Shown here: one piece after another, positions 51,150-59,800 of the stretch | Layout of the letters: the number at the start of each line of letters is the position of its first letter | How positions within the stretch are numbered: position 1 is the stretch's first letter | The notes under the pieces: model-generated | Told to the model about the DNA's origin: nothing | Seen by the model: only the letters and a program-made list of their open reading frames with translations | The model's database searches: none | Assembly (NCBI RefSeq): GCF_002953135.1 | Contig: NZ_CP026372.1 | Location: 1,860,001-1,924,000, forward strand | Direction: 5' to 3' | Length of the DNA: 64,000 nucleotides | DNA from: Sphingobium sp. SCG-1 | Lineage (GTDB): Bacteria; Pseudomonadota; Alphaproteobacteria; Sphingomonadales; Sphingomonadaceae | Program-made: the position numbers and the translations under genes

Positions 51150-52361
51150 ATGGAGAGAAGAACCAGAGGCATTCCACGCTCCGCTCCCCACGCCTTCAGC
51201 CGGGATGCCACATTGGCGTTGCCTGACGCGGTATATCGCGATTTCCTGTCCACCCTATTCACAATGACCATGCCGATCCTTGGCTTCGGCATCCTTTATC
51301 TTTTCGTTGGCGCACTCATCTATTTGAAGTGGCACGATATCGCGATAGGCGTGTTGACTGGCAGCGCCGTCGTAATCACGGGTGCTCGTGTCGTCCTGAT
51401 TGCCGCCTACCATAAAGCGGGCGGCTCTTCGCAGGACATCTCAAAGCTTAGAAACTGGGAAAGACGCTACGCCATACTAACCTATCTGTTCGCACTTTTG
51501 CTGGCAGCCCTCAATGTTCGGGCTTTGATGGCGCATCAGCCACTGATTCATATCAGCGCAATCAGCCTCATCTTCACGTTTGGCGCTGGCATCGTTTCAA
51601 GAAATGCCAGTCGCCCCCGGCTTTGCGTAATGAGCCTTGCGCTCGCAGTCCTCCCTACAGCGATCGCCATGCTGGTCCATTCAGCCAGTGATGATGCAGA
51701 GCCGATGCATGCAGAATTCTTTGCCCTGGAAGCAATGCTTTTGCTTACTGTGGCAGCGATGAGCCTGGGCTCGGTTCAGCATCTCTATGCTGCGTCGGTC
51801 GAGCATCTTACAACCAAACATGACCTTGCAAAGCTCGCCCGCTTCGATCCGCTTACAGGCTTGCCGAACCGCCTACTTTTGCGGGAGTCGTTTCAAAGAA
51901 GCATAAAATCCGCTGTGCCAACCGACCAGTTGGCGGTGCATTACCTCGATCTGGATGGCTTTAAGTCAATAAACGATCAACATGGTCATCCTGCCGGCGA
52001 CCAAATCCTGCTGGAGGTAGCGCGTCGCCTTACCTCGACCATCAGGGCCGAAGATATAGCCTGTCGCCTAGGAGGGGACGAGTTCATACTCATTCAATCC
52101 AACGTGCAGCATAGCGACGAGGCCGAGTTGATTGCCCGTCGAGTCATCAAGCAGGTAGGTGAACCCTATGTCATCGACGGGTCCGAAATGCGTATAGGCG
52201 TGAGCATAGGCATTGCGATGGCACCGGCAAATGGCATCGAGCTGGAGCGATTAATCAGCTGCGCCGATGCGGCGCTCTACCGCTCGAAAGCCAAAGGCAA
52301 GGCGCAGCTTCATTTTTGCGGTTCCGATGATCGTGTAGCGCCTAAACGCGCCGCTGCTTGA
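51150..52361 (+). CDS. Membrane-bound diguanylate cyclase (GGDEF)
   Basis: A 403-aa protein that makes cyclic di-GMP. Five or six hydrophobic helices (about residues 35-215) form an unidentified membrane sensor. The GGDEF domain follows, with FDPLTGLPNRLLLRESF, YLDLDGFKSINDQHGHPAGD, active-site GGDEF at residues 308-312, and the inhibitory I-site Arg299-x-x-Asp302 exactly five residues upstream. The cyclase should therefore be active and product-inhibited. No EAL domain is present. The start ATG 51150 has a weak RBS. The gene is isolated among decayed accessory DNA. Confidence 0.92.
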   Translation: MERRTRGIPRSAPHAFSRDATLALPDAVYRDFLSTLFTMTMPILGFGILYLFVGALIYLKWHDIAIGVLTGSAVVITGARVVLIAAYHKAGGSSQDISKLRNWERRYAILTYLFALLLAALNVRALMAHQPLIHISAISLIFTFGAGIVSRNASRPRLCVMSLALAVLPTAIAMLVHSASDDAEPMHAEFFALEAMLLLTVAAMSLGSVQHLYAASVEHLTTKHDLAKLARFDPLTGLPNRLLLRESFQRSIKSAVPTDQLAVHYLDLDGFKSINDQHGHPAGDQILLEVARRLTSTIRAEDIACRLGGDEFILIQSNVQHSDEAELIARRVIKQVGEPYVIDGSEMRIGVSIGIAMAPANGIELERLISCADAALYRSKAKGKAQLHFCGSDDRVAPKRAAA

Positions 52362-52770
52362 TTACGATACGGACGCCGCAGCCCGACACCCTTCCAAAAC
52401 GCTCAGCCGTAAAATCTCTGTAACCGCATCCGGTCTCGCTTAGTTTAGCCCAAACAGCTCGACGTCCTGCAGAGAAATTACGCGGTGCTGTGTATCCTCT
52501 CGTCATGGCAACGCTGCAGACGGAAACTGTCAAGACCGCAGCAGCGGCCAAGGTCCACGCGCGCGACATGTTCGGGGCGGGCGTTGGCGACTACGCAACG
52601 AAATGATGGCGTAGCGCCAATTGTCTCTTGCTAGCCGCCAGCCGCTCGGGCCGGATCTAACGCATCCGGTTGTGTCAGCCTCACGGTAGTTGCCGATTGG
52701 TAAGACCAGTCCGTCAAGGTCTTTGTTTATCGCATCACAAAGGCTCTTATCACTTCATCTGGAGGCCGCC
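52362..52770. other. Intergenic region with doubtful mini-ORFs
   Basis: ATG 52505 opens a 33-codon frame (MATLQTETVKTAAAAKVHAR and so on) without an RBS. A 75-codon minus-strand frame overlaps the cyclase end. I consider neither supported. No repeat or RNA gene is seen. Confidence 0.25.
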
Positions 52771-53013
52771 ATGTATCCTTCTTCCGAACTTTGTCATACG
52801 CAGGAACAAGTCCAAATCGAGCAGGCTGCGAACAGCAACCTTGCAAACGTCCGCGCCATAGCCACCAAGGCCGCGGATATGTGGCGGCTTGAAGGTATCG
52901 CGGCGATCGGGCGGGCGACACGCTCGTCGGCAGTGATAAAACAGCGAGCCTATGCTCGATCGGAAAGTAGTTCTCAACAGACCCGCGGATTGCGACAGCA
53001 GCGAGGATCCTGA
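52771..53013 (+). CDS. Small hypothetical protein (80 aa)
   Basis: ATG 52771 is preceded by CTGGAGGCCGCC, a good RBS five to six bases away. The product starts MYPSSELCHTQEQVQIEQAA, continues with a helical stretch ANVRAIATKAADMWRLEGIA, and ends in a Gln/Arg/Ser-rich tail. It resembles short helical proteins of unknown function that I recall from sphingomonad genomes. The upstream start at 52690 in the same frame is less well placed. It may be co-expressed with the basic 42-residue protein 55 bp downstream. Confidence 0.55.
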   Translation: MYPSSELCHTQEQVQIEQAANSNLANVRAIATKAADMWRLEGIAAIGRATRSSAVIKQRAYARSESSSQQTRGLRQQRGS

Positions 53014-53067
53014 TCGCGGGTTCACCGAGTAAGCAGCACCAGCCGATCCTAAGACAAGGAGTGGTTC

Positions 53068-53196
53068 ATGGCCAAGGGTCAGAAGAAGACCAATCGCGAA
53101 GCGCGTAAGCCAAAAGCCGAGAAGCCAAAGAAGCTAAATGCGTCTAATCCCTCGCAGAAGCCGGGCACTGTGGGTCTTGTCACGCTCAAGAGTTGA
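53068..53196 (+). CDS. Small, very basic protein (42 aa)
   Basis: ATG 53068, with AAGGAG six bases upstream, to TGA 53194 encodes MAKGQKKTNREARKPKAEKP and a tail ending VGLVTLKS. About a quarter of the residues are Lys. It looks like a family of short Lys-rich alphaproteobacterial proteins with no known function. Nucleic-acid or ribosome binding is a guess from charge. It lies between two other short or broken accessory genes and is too short for routine ORF calling. Confidence 0.65.
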   Translation: MAKGQKKTNREARKPKAEKPKKLNASNPSQKPGTVGLVTLKS

Positions 53197-53359
53197 TGAT
53201 CAGCGTCCTGCATTAAGGAATGGGCGCGCGTATTCCTTTCGCGCTTTGTACCTGAGCTGCGAGCGCCAAGGCCGAACGACGCTGTTGCTTAGCTGCAATC
53301 ATCAATGAAGCTCCCTTCGTTCGTTGTAGCGGGGCGAATGTCTGCTGCCGGGGTTTGCA

Positions 53360-53823
53360 ATGAACAACTTCAATGATGATTTGCCAGATAGGCCGGCGCG
53401 CGACCGCTCCGAGCGTCACTTGGAGGGTGTTCGCCTTCAAGGCGGCATGTTCGTTGAGGCGGTACGTGTCACGCGAATGTCGATGATGGTGACCGATGCC
53501 AGGATTCCAGGGAACCCGATCATCTTCGTCAACGCGGCACTCGTCGATCTCTCCGGCTATGCAAGTGAAGAGGTGCTTGGCCAGGCGCCTCACTTCATGA
53601 ACGGCGTGGGCACCGACGTGGAAGCTGTTGCGGACTATGGACAGGCGATGGTGGAGGGCGCGACGCCAACGCCGAACTGTTGCAATATCGCAAGAACGGC
53701 GAGCCGTTCCGGGCCATGCTCTATGCCACGCCGCCTGACGATGGCCAGGGTATCGTCACCAACCGTTTCCTCTCTTACCTCGACATCACTAGGCGCTATG
53801 CGGCCGAGGTAAGCCCCTCTTAG
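53360..53823 (+). pseudogene. PAS-domain sensor fragment with a frameshift
   Basis: The first frame gives MFVEAVRVTRMSMMVTDARI, FVNAALVDLSGYASEEVLGQ and APHFMNG, typical of the PAS/LOV-like input domain of HWE-type histidine kinases in sphingomonads. Near 53655 one G seems missing, and the homology continues in another frame as NAELLQYRKNGEPFRAMLYA and NRFLSYLDITRRYAAEVSPS to TAG 53821. At the place of the flavin-binding Cys of LOV domains (NCRFLQ) it has APHFMN, so no photochemistry is expected. The kinase part is absent. It is a truncated, broken gene unless the frameshift is a base-call error. Confidence 0.7.
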
Positions 53824-54074
53824 TGGCTGAGTTGATTGCGATGCGCGCGCAGTCGACGCTTCAGCCGGGAATGTTGGTGATTGTAGCAGCGCAAAGCGTG
53901 AACGAATGGCTTCCTGCCAACGGACCCCTGCCTTTCACCGAATTGGGCTGCTCCGAAGTAGATAGGGCGATGTGTTTATTAGAAGGTATAGATTCGAAGG
54001 CCAGCTTGGATGAGAAAAGCGGATAGCCCATCGAGCAACCTGTTTTTCAACTTCGCTGCCATTGAGGGGTGCAC

Positions 54075-54799
54075 ATGGTATTTGATAAATTTTTGCTGGG
54101 TCGTCGCCGCGACCAGCTAAGCGAAGGTGACGTCCTCGCGCTTGAACATGCGGCAGCGCCGGTGAGAGAGCTGCCGCCACGTGGTATACTGGTCCGCGAG
54201 GGTGACCCTGTGGCGATGAGCACCTATCTCATCGATGGCTTTATGTGTCGTTATAAAGGCGATCGGGAAGGCCAGAGGCAGATCGTCGCGGTCCATGTGC
54301 CGGGCGACTTTGTCGACCTCCATGCTTATCCACTCAAGCGGCTCGACCATGATGTTGCCACGCTGACGAGTTGCCGTGTCGCGCAAATACCTCATGCTCG
54401 GCTTGATGACATCATGGTGCAGCGCCCTGGCATGTCCAAACTTCTATGGTTCAGTACATTGCTTGATGCAGCAATGCACCGTGAGTGGATATTCCGGCTT
54501 GGCCGCCTTGATGCGCTCTGCCGACTTGGGCATTTTTTCTGCGAGATCGAACCAAATTGCGTGCGGTGGGGCTTAGCGATGGACGCACGTTCGTCTTGCC
54601 AATGACGCAGACAGACATCGCCGAAGCCTGTGGTATCACAGCGGTCCACGTTAACCGCATGGTGCGGGAACTGCGCGAGCGTCGCATACTGCTCATTCAG
54701 GGGAACCATATCGAAATTCTCGACCGCGATGCGCTCTACCGGCTGAGCGAGTTCGACCCTAGCTATCTCTTCCTGGATCATGGCAACGCGGAACACTGA
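54075..54799 (+). pseudogene. Crp/Fnr-family regulator with one frameshift
   Basis: ATG 54075 (GAGGGG upstream) opens a cNMP-binding domain: PPRGILVREGDPVAMSTYLI and VAVHVPGDFVDLHAYPLKRL. The helix RLGRLDALCRLGHFFCEIE ends at about 54551. The homologous continuation KLRAVGLSDGRTFVLPMTQT, DIAEACGITAVHVNRMVREL (winged helix) and RDALYRLSEFDPSYLF is in another frame to 54799. One A appears missing in GAACCAAA. In the present reading the protein stops at 54605 without a DNA-binding domain. If the base is restored it would be a normal regulator of about 241 aa. Closely related regulators are common beside PAS sensors in sphingomonads. Confidence 0.75.
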
Positions 54800-54840
54800 T
54801 CTTTGTGCCTCGTTTCCATATTCTGGCTGCGGAGATCGAT

Positions 54841-54987
54841 ATGGCTACAGAGCTTTATTCAACCCCCGGGATCGCCGTCGCGGAAGCTGGGAAAGTGCTA
54901 CTCGATGGTCCTGATGGGATTGCCATAACCTTAACACCAGGAGCTGCGGAAATGACGGGTCAGGAACTCATCCGCGCTGCAGCATAA
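54841..54987 (+). CDS. Small hypothetical protein (48 aa)
   Basis: ATG 54841 has GGAG six bases upstream. The product MATELYSTPGIAVAEAGKVL continues LLDGPDGIAITLTPGAAEMT and ends in AAA. It is acidic and resembles short conserved sphingomonad proteins of unknown function. It follows the broken Crp/Fnr gene by 41 bp and might have been co-transcribed with it. No function can be given. Confidence 0.55.
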   Translation: MATELYSTPGIAVAEAGKVLLDGPDGIAITLTPGAAEMTGQELIRAAA

Positions 54988-55137
54988 GCAAGAGAACAAG
55001 AAGAGTAGTAGCCGCTTGCGAAGAAGTGTCGGGCGGTCGCCCCCGCAAAGCAGCGCTATAGGCGGCTCACTTCACAAATCGTACGTCAGGTAGATCCGAC
55101 CCATGCCGGACGCTCAGTGCCCAATTTTCCATCCCCG

Positions 55138-55240
55138 GCAGCAGACGTTCCGCTTTTCCGGCAGCTATGACCGGACCCGGTCGTTTAAATTAGGTGCCGC
55201 GAACGTCTGCTTCGACAGAAACTGCCAATGAAACACTCCA
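55138..55240. repeat. Dispersed intergenic repeat, copy C
   Basis: GCAGACGTTCCGCTTTTCCG (from 55141) followed by GCAGCTATGACCGGACCCGG and TCGTTTAA matches copy B at 16202-16250 base for base over the first 24 bases, then with a few changes. It lies in the gap 54988-55342, which otherwise holds no gene and only the promoter of the nuclease gene. Confidence 0.6.
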
Positions 55241-55342
55241 AAGCAAAAATTCGCGTCAGGGCCTCGTCGCTGCGGCTACTTGCTCGCTTTGTGATTGCCA
55301 ACGCCGTCGCGCATGGGCATCAAGTTCGCCGGGGGATTAAAT

Positions 55343-56404
55343 ATGACCTTGGCGGCCGACCTTATCAGTAAGCCACTTCGCGAGAAATCGGCGACTGGAG
55401 GTCGATACGAATATCAGACGATGTGGGGCTTGGCGTTGTTGTTCGAGCAACATGGCACACAGGATGACTATGCCATCGTCTTCGAGTTTCATGACGATGT
55501 CGTTCTGCTGAACAGCACAACCGAACCAACGACAGCGAGATTTTATCAGGTAAAGTCCAAGGCGACGAATGGCGGCTGGACGTTGAGCAAGCTCCTCCAG
55601 CGCGAGAAGGTAAAGACCGAGACGGGAATTAAGGAGAAGCCTTCCCACATCGACAAGATGTTCGACAATGTCGCTAAATTTCCTAACGCTGTCCTCTCTG
55701 CAGATTTCGTTTCGAACCAGCTTTGCGGCTTCAATACGAACACGACTTTCCAGCTGAAGGAATGCGAGACAGCCGACTTCGAGAAAGTCGTCAAGTCCGT
55801 CCGGGAAGCCTATTCATCGGCCACCAAGGCCCAGATCGGATTGCTGGGCTTCCAGCACACCAATCTCAGCCTGGGAGACGTCGTTTCGCATACCAAGGGG
55901 AAGCTGCAGACCTTCATCACCGAGAACCTGGGAGAAGTCTGGTTCAGCCCGGAGGCAGTGTACCGGGCGATCGCCGATGAGTGCCGGCGAAAGGCCTACT
56001 TTCAGGGCGACATCATCTCGTTGCAACAAGCGATCAAGGACAAGGGCTTGACCAAGGTCAATGTCCAGGAATGGCTCAACGCCATCGCGAGCAACAGCCG
56101 ATCGCCCGAGTGGAGCCAGGTCGCACCGAACCTGACCTACGCATTCTCGGACCAGCGCCTGATCAGTCGAGAATATGGGGTCTATCGGGCGGTCGCACTG
56201 AACTCGGCCGACCGGGCCGTCCACCGGGTTCGGATGGCGATCACGGCGATCTTGGCACCCGTCGTCGAAGATGCGAGCCTGAGCCTCACGCAGATGATTG
56301 AGGCCGTTTTCGTGCAAGTGGAAGAAACCGGACAGAAATACCTGTCACCGTTCAGCCCGGCCCGGCTGAGAGCGATGATTATCTATGAGATATACGCGCA
56401 TTAG
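55343..56404 (+). CDS. DUF4297/Cap4-type dsDNA nuclease, defence effector
   Basis: A 353-aa protein starting at ATG 55343 behind CCGGGGGATTAAAT. The N-terminal PD-(D/E)XK-like domain shows the DUF4297 pattern: TGGRYEYQTMWGLALL (residues 18-33), FEFHDDVVLLN with Asp51/52, and ARFYQVKSK with Gln69 and Lys71. The remainder (about 100-353) is helical and may bind partner or ligand. Cap4-type nucleases degrade DNA in CBASS, Lamassu and related systems once activated. No cyclase gene is adjacent. A Rad50-like ATPase gene follows after 50 bp, which is the Lamassu-like layout (LmuA-LmuB). The function is inferred from domain and neighbour. Confidence 0.8.
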   Translation: MTLAADLISKPLREKSATGGRYEYQTMWGLALLFEQHGTQDDYAIVFEFHDDVVLLNSTTEPTTARFYQVKSKATNGGWTLSKLLQREKVKTETGIKEKPSHIDKMFDNVAKFPNAVLSADFVSNQLCGFNTNTTFQLKECETADFEKVVKSVREAYSSATKAQIGLLGFQHTNLSLGDVVSHTKGKLQTFITENLGEVWFSPEAVYRAIADECRRKAYFQGDIISLQQAIKDKGLTKVNVQEWLNAIASNSRSPEWSQVAPNLTYAFSDQRLISREYGVYRAVALNSADRAVHRVRMAITAILAPVVEDASLSLTQMIEAVFVQVEETGQKYLSPFSPARLRAMIIYEIYAH

Positions 56405-56454
56405 GCGGCAGGATCGATTCAAGCGCCTGGTAAGAAGCCTCAGAAAGAAGTCGT

Positions 56455-58164
56455 ATGAAAAGCTTGAAGTTGCACAGGCTTCTGCTCCTCTCCCGGATCG
56501 AGAAGAAGGCACGTCAGGAGAAATTTGATGCTGCCTCCACGGTGATTTTCGGCGAAAACGACACCGGGAAATCGCACTTTATCAAATCGATCTATGGCGC
56601 ATTCGGCGCGGACTCCTCGGTGATCAACGAGAAGTGGTCCAACGCTTCGGTCACGATCATGCTGCGATTCTCCGTTGGCGAGGAATTCTACGCGATCCTT
56701 CGCCTGGACGATCAATTCGCGCTATTCGACGGCAATGATGCGTTGCTCTGGAGCGCTTCCGGCCTAGTCAAGGAAGTAGGTCCTAAAATCGCCGAGTTGC
56801 TCGATTTCAACATCATGCTGCCGACTAAGTATAACGACCTGATCGTGCCGCCCCCGCAATTTTGCTTCCTGCCCTTCTATCAAGATCAAGACCGGGGCTG
56901 GGATGACACTTGGGGCTCCTTCAAGGGGCTTTCGATGATCTCGGACTTCAAGCGCGGGATTCTCGAATATCATACTGGCATCCGCCCTCGCGAATATTAC
57001 CAAGCCAAGGCCAAGCGTGGGGAAGCCCAGCGCGAGCAGAATGAGCTCAAGGCCGAGCGCCGTGCCCTGGACCGCGCAACCGAGCGCCTGCGCAATGGCC
57101 GGTCTCCCGTCACGGTGACCTTCGCGCCCGAGATGTTCGGCAACCAGATCGAACAGCTGCTCGCGGAGCTGAACGAGCTACAAGCGGTCTATGAGGGCGT
57201 GAAGCGGAAGATTTCCGAGCTCCAGTCCCGGCGGGCCGTGCTGGTCGAGGAGATCGAGATCGCACGGGTCGCGCTTCAGGAGCTGGATGCCGACGTGAAG
57301 TTCTCGCAGAGCTTGACGGGCGCACAGGTTGTTTGCCCGACCTGCAACACCGTCCACGACAACGACTTCGCCAACCGGTTCAGCCTGATCAATGACACCG
57401 ACGCATGCCGAGGCTTCCTGGCAAGCGCCCAACATTCGCTCGCCCAAGTCGAGGGGGATGTGGCGCGCCAGATGGAGTCACTTGCAAGCTATGGGGACCG
57501 GATCGCGCGCATCGACAAACTGCTCGAGGAGGAGCGCGGCGAGATCAAGCTTCGCGACATGCTGAAGGATGAAAGCGAGCGCATCGTCGATGCGACCATC
57601 TCGGCGGAGCGCGACGTGATCGGCCTAGGCATTTCAGGCTGGTCCGAGAAGGAGGACGTCGCGAACGCCTTGATGAAGGAGCTCAGTGATTCCGAACGCA
57701 AAGCAAAGATCGTGTCATTCTATGCCGACAAGCTCATCGCATTTGCATCAGATCTGGGCGTGGACTTCGGAAAGGCAGCGAGGAAGAGCGTTTCGCCCAA
57801 AATCAACGAAACTGGTAGCTATGGACCGCGGGCGATCCTAGCCTATCATTTCGCGCTGCTGCACACGATCCGGGAGTTCACGACGTCCTGCCTGTGTCCA
57901 ATCATCCTAGATACCCCCCTGCAGCAGGACCAAGACGAAAAGAACGCCGCGGCGATGATCGCGTTCGCACTGAAGAATCGTCCGAAGGACATGCAACTCG
58001 TGCTGGGAACGGTATCGATGCACGGCGTCGAGTATAAGGGCTCCTCGATCAATCCAACGGTGAAGGAGTCCCTGCTACGCCAGGATGATTTCGATGAGGT
58101 CAGCAACTATATGCGGCCCTTCATCAACAAGATGCTCGGTCAAGATCAAGGTGAGCTGATTTAG
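56455..58164 (+). CDS. Rad50/SMC-like ATPase with zinc hook (LmuB-like)
   Basis: A 569-aa ABC-type ATPase. Walker A is GENDTGKS (residues 33-40). A coiled-coil arm (about 185-290) leads to the zinc hook CPTC at 294-297, the returning arm spans about 310-420, and Walker B IILDTP is at 483-488 followed by LQQDQDEKN. The signature motif is atypical (GSYGPRAILAYHFALL instead of LSGGQ-like). Hook dimerisation and DNA binding are expected by analogy with Rad50 and LmuB, which recognise foreign DNA ends and release the nuclease. It is 50 bp behind the Cap4-type gene on the same strand. A small third subunit (LmuC) is not seen. Confidence 0.82.
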   Translation: MKSLKLHRLLLLSRIEKKARQEKFDAASTVIFGENDTGKSHFIKSIYGAFGADSSVINEKWSNASVTIMLRFSVGEEFYAILRLDDQFALFDGNDALLWSASGLVKEVGPKIAELLDFNIMLPTKYNDLIVPPPQFCFLPFYQDQDRGWDDTWGSFKGLSMISDFKRGILEYHTGIRPREYYQAKAKRGEAQREQNELKAERRALDRATERLRNGRSPVTVTFAPEMFGNQIEQLLAELNELQAVYEGVKRKISELQSRRAVLVEEIEIARVALQELDADVKFSQSLTGAQVVCPTCNTVHDNDFANRFSLINDTDACRGFLASAQHSLAQVEGDVARQMESLASYGDRIARIDKLLEEERGEIKLRDMLKDESERIVDATISAERDVIGLGISGWSEKEDVANALMKELSDSERKAKIVSFYADKLIAFASDLGVDFGKAARKSVSPKINETGSYGPRAILAYHFALLHTIREFTTSCLCPIILDTPLQQDQDEKNAAAMIAFALKNRPKDMQLVLGTVSMHGVEYKGSSINPTVKESLLRQDDFDEVSNYMRPFINKMLGQDQGELI

Positions 58165-58273
58165 GGTGGAGCATCGAGATGCCGGGCGTGGTCAGACAGA
58201 GAGCAGGGAGCCGTTACGATGATCCGCGCGGCGCGCGTCTGAAAGTCCGCTCACGTCGGAACGTGTCGTTGAC

Positions 58274-58400
58274 ATGAGCCAAATCATCCGGGCAACAAGC
58301 GAGGACATCCCTGTCATTCGATCGCTGAATGAAGATGCCTGGAAGCGGTCGTCCATCCATAACGGGCTTTCCGTTCGATCTTATTTCGATCTTATGAGGA
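58274..58400 (+). pseudogene. Possible N-terminal fragment of a GNAT acetyltransferase
   Basis: ATG 58274 opens MSQIIRATSEDIPVIRSLNE, the style of a GNAT beta-1/alpha-1 start, but after about 40 codons the reading becomes motif-free and runs into the opposite-strand papain-fold gene. Only a short remnant can be claimed, and it may be chance. Confidence 0.25.
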
Positions 58401-58431
58401 CCCGCGCGCCTATTCGCCCCCCTAAGGCAAC

Positions 58432-59712
58432 TCAGCCACTTAACGGTTCCAGCACCTCGCCTCCACTGCGGCGGATCTCCACACAGTCCGAGCACAGCCT
58501 GAGCGACGGGACACCTGGCATCGCGTCCGCACTATTTATTAGCCGGTAGTCGGCAGGCGGATCCCCGCAGGATGAGCAGACGTCTTCGGAGCCCATGACT
58601 CGGATCGACATCCGGGCGATCGCGCCGAGATTTGGTTCCACCCGATCAATGATCGAGAACCACAGATCAGAATGCGGCACGATGCGTTGGTGATACTTGC
58701 GGACGTCTTCTGGAAAATGGCGCTCAAGCCAGGCACCCGCTGTATCGCGACGCTGCTGATCGGAGCGGACGAGCTGCTCATAGAGCATCACCAACTGCGC
58801 CGTGGTTTCACGCTTATTGGCGGCGAATTGCGCACGATAATGGACCAGATTTACCGCATAGCGGATGCCAGCGGTATAGGCCTCCCTGATCGTACTCACA
58901 CAGTAGGCGCGCATATCGTCAATGGTGCGATCATTGACGATGGCGTCCATCGCCTCCAAGTCATAGTGCCAAGGATTTACCGCATAGTCGGTCCTCCAGA
59001 GCAGTAAATAACCGGTCTCGCGATAGGCTCTCGCAATCTCGGCGTCGGCCTCGGGATGTTCCTGCACATACCGGTCGAGGTCGTTGAAATTTTCGATGGA
59101 TGGGTCGAGTTTCCGTGCCACGTCCAGGACCGCGTTCTGGGCCGCCTGCGTGTCGGCGATCGGATTCGACCGAGCTGCCCAGGCGCGGAGCTCCTCCTCG
59201 GTGACCCACTCGGTCATGCCGTTAAGTTCGACGAGGAGCGGACTTCGCCTCAACTCCTCGGGGGAGCAATAGTCGGGATCGCCGACGAGATGGACTCCGC
59301 CCGCAGCGAACGCACGTGCGACCAGCCTGGAGCAGAACTGTTTGCGCGACCGCGGCTTTGGACCGCCGAGCACGGTCCGGATCGCTTCGGCTTTGGAATA
59401 CTGGGTGCCGATCTCGGAACGCGCCACATCGATAATGGCATTTAACCGGACGTGGCTGACAGCTTGGCGGAGTCGATAGACCGACACTGTGTCCCCGTCG
59501 CCATAGAGCTCACGTTGGATATTATGTGCCCGCACGCCATAGTCGGTGGAATCGATGATCGAGCCGTTGGTGACGCAGATCATAGCGTGCGAAACCTCAC
59601 CCTTCGTTACCGCGCGAATACCCCTGCTGATCTTTCCGGGTGCCGAGGTCAGCACGATATCCCCTGGCTCTAGCAGTTCGACCTTGATACGTCGCATCAT
59701 GCTGCTGGTCAT
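58432..59712 (-). CDS. Permuted papain-fold (YiiX/NlpC-P60-like) protein with C-terminal zinc ribbon
   Basis: A 426-aa protein starting at ATG 59712 (MTSSMMRRIKVELLEPGDIV, GAGG upstream). The N-terminal domain has the circularly permuted papain layout: LLEPGDIVLTS, His42 in GEVSHAMICV, then Cys127 in KQFCSRLVARAFAAGGV. Such enzymes hydrolyse amide or ester bonds, for example in lipids or peptidoglycan peptides. The middle (about 150-370) is helical and unknown. The end holds CSSCGDPP (Cys379, Cys382) and LCSDC (Cys407, Cys410), a treble-clef or ribbon zinc site. It is divergent from the SIR2 gene, 88 bp apart. A role as effector or regulator in the same defence unit is possible but unproven. 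Confidence 0.75.
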   Translation of the reverse strand: MTSSMMRRIKVELLEPGDIVLTSAPGKISRGIRAVTKGEVSHAMICVTNGSIIDSTDYGVRAHNIQRELYGDGDTVSVYRLRQAVSHVRLNAIIDVARSEIGTQYSKAEAIRTVLGGPKPRSRKQFCSRLVARAFAAGGVHLVGDPDYCSPEELRRSPLLVELNGMTEWVTEEELRAWAARSNPIADTQAAQNAVLDVARKLDPSIENFNDLDRYVQEHPEADAEIARAYRETGYLLLWRTDYAVNPWHYDLEAMDAIVNDRTIDDMRAYCVSTIREAYTAGIRYAVNLVHYRAQFAANKRETTAQLVMLYEQLVRSDQQRRDTAGAWLERHFPEDVRKYHQRIVPHSDLWFSIIDRVEPNLGAIARMSIRVMGSEDVCSSCGDPPADYRLINSADAMPGVPSLRLCSDCVEIRRSGGEVLEPLSG

Positions 59713-59800
59713 TTTCGTCCTCGGATCATGAATCACTCACGCAGCAAGAGCCTATCGGCTATGTCGGCCACAAGAATAGCAGACCCTGAGGATATCGTCT

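Noticed and set aside
52342..52569. 75-codon minus-strand frame with a hydrophobic start
   Set aside because: No ribosome binding site, overlaps the diguanylate cyclase end, basic Cys-rich tail without motif.
53823..54026. 67-codon frame between the two broken regulators
   Set aside because: It starts with GTG directly after the PAS stop without a clear RBS, and has no motif.
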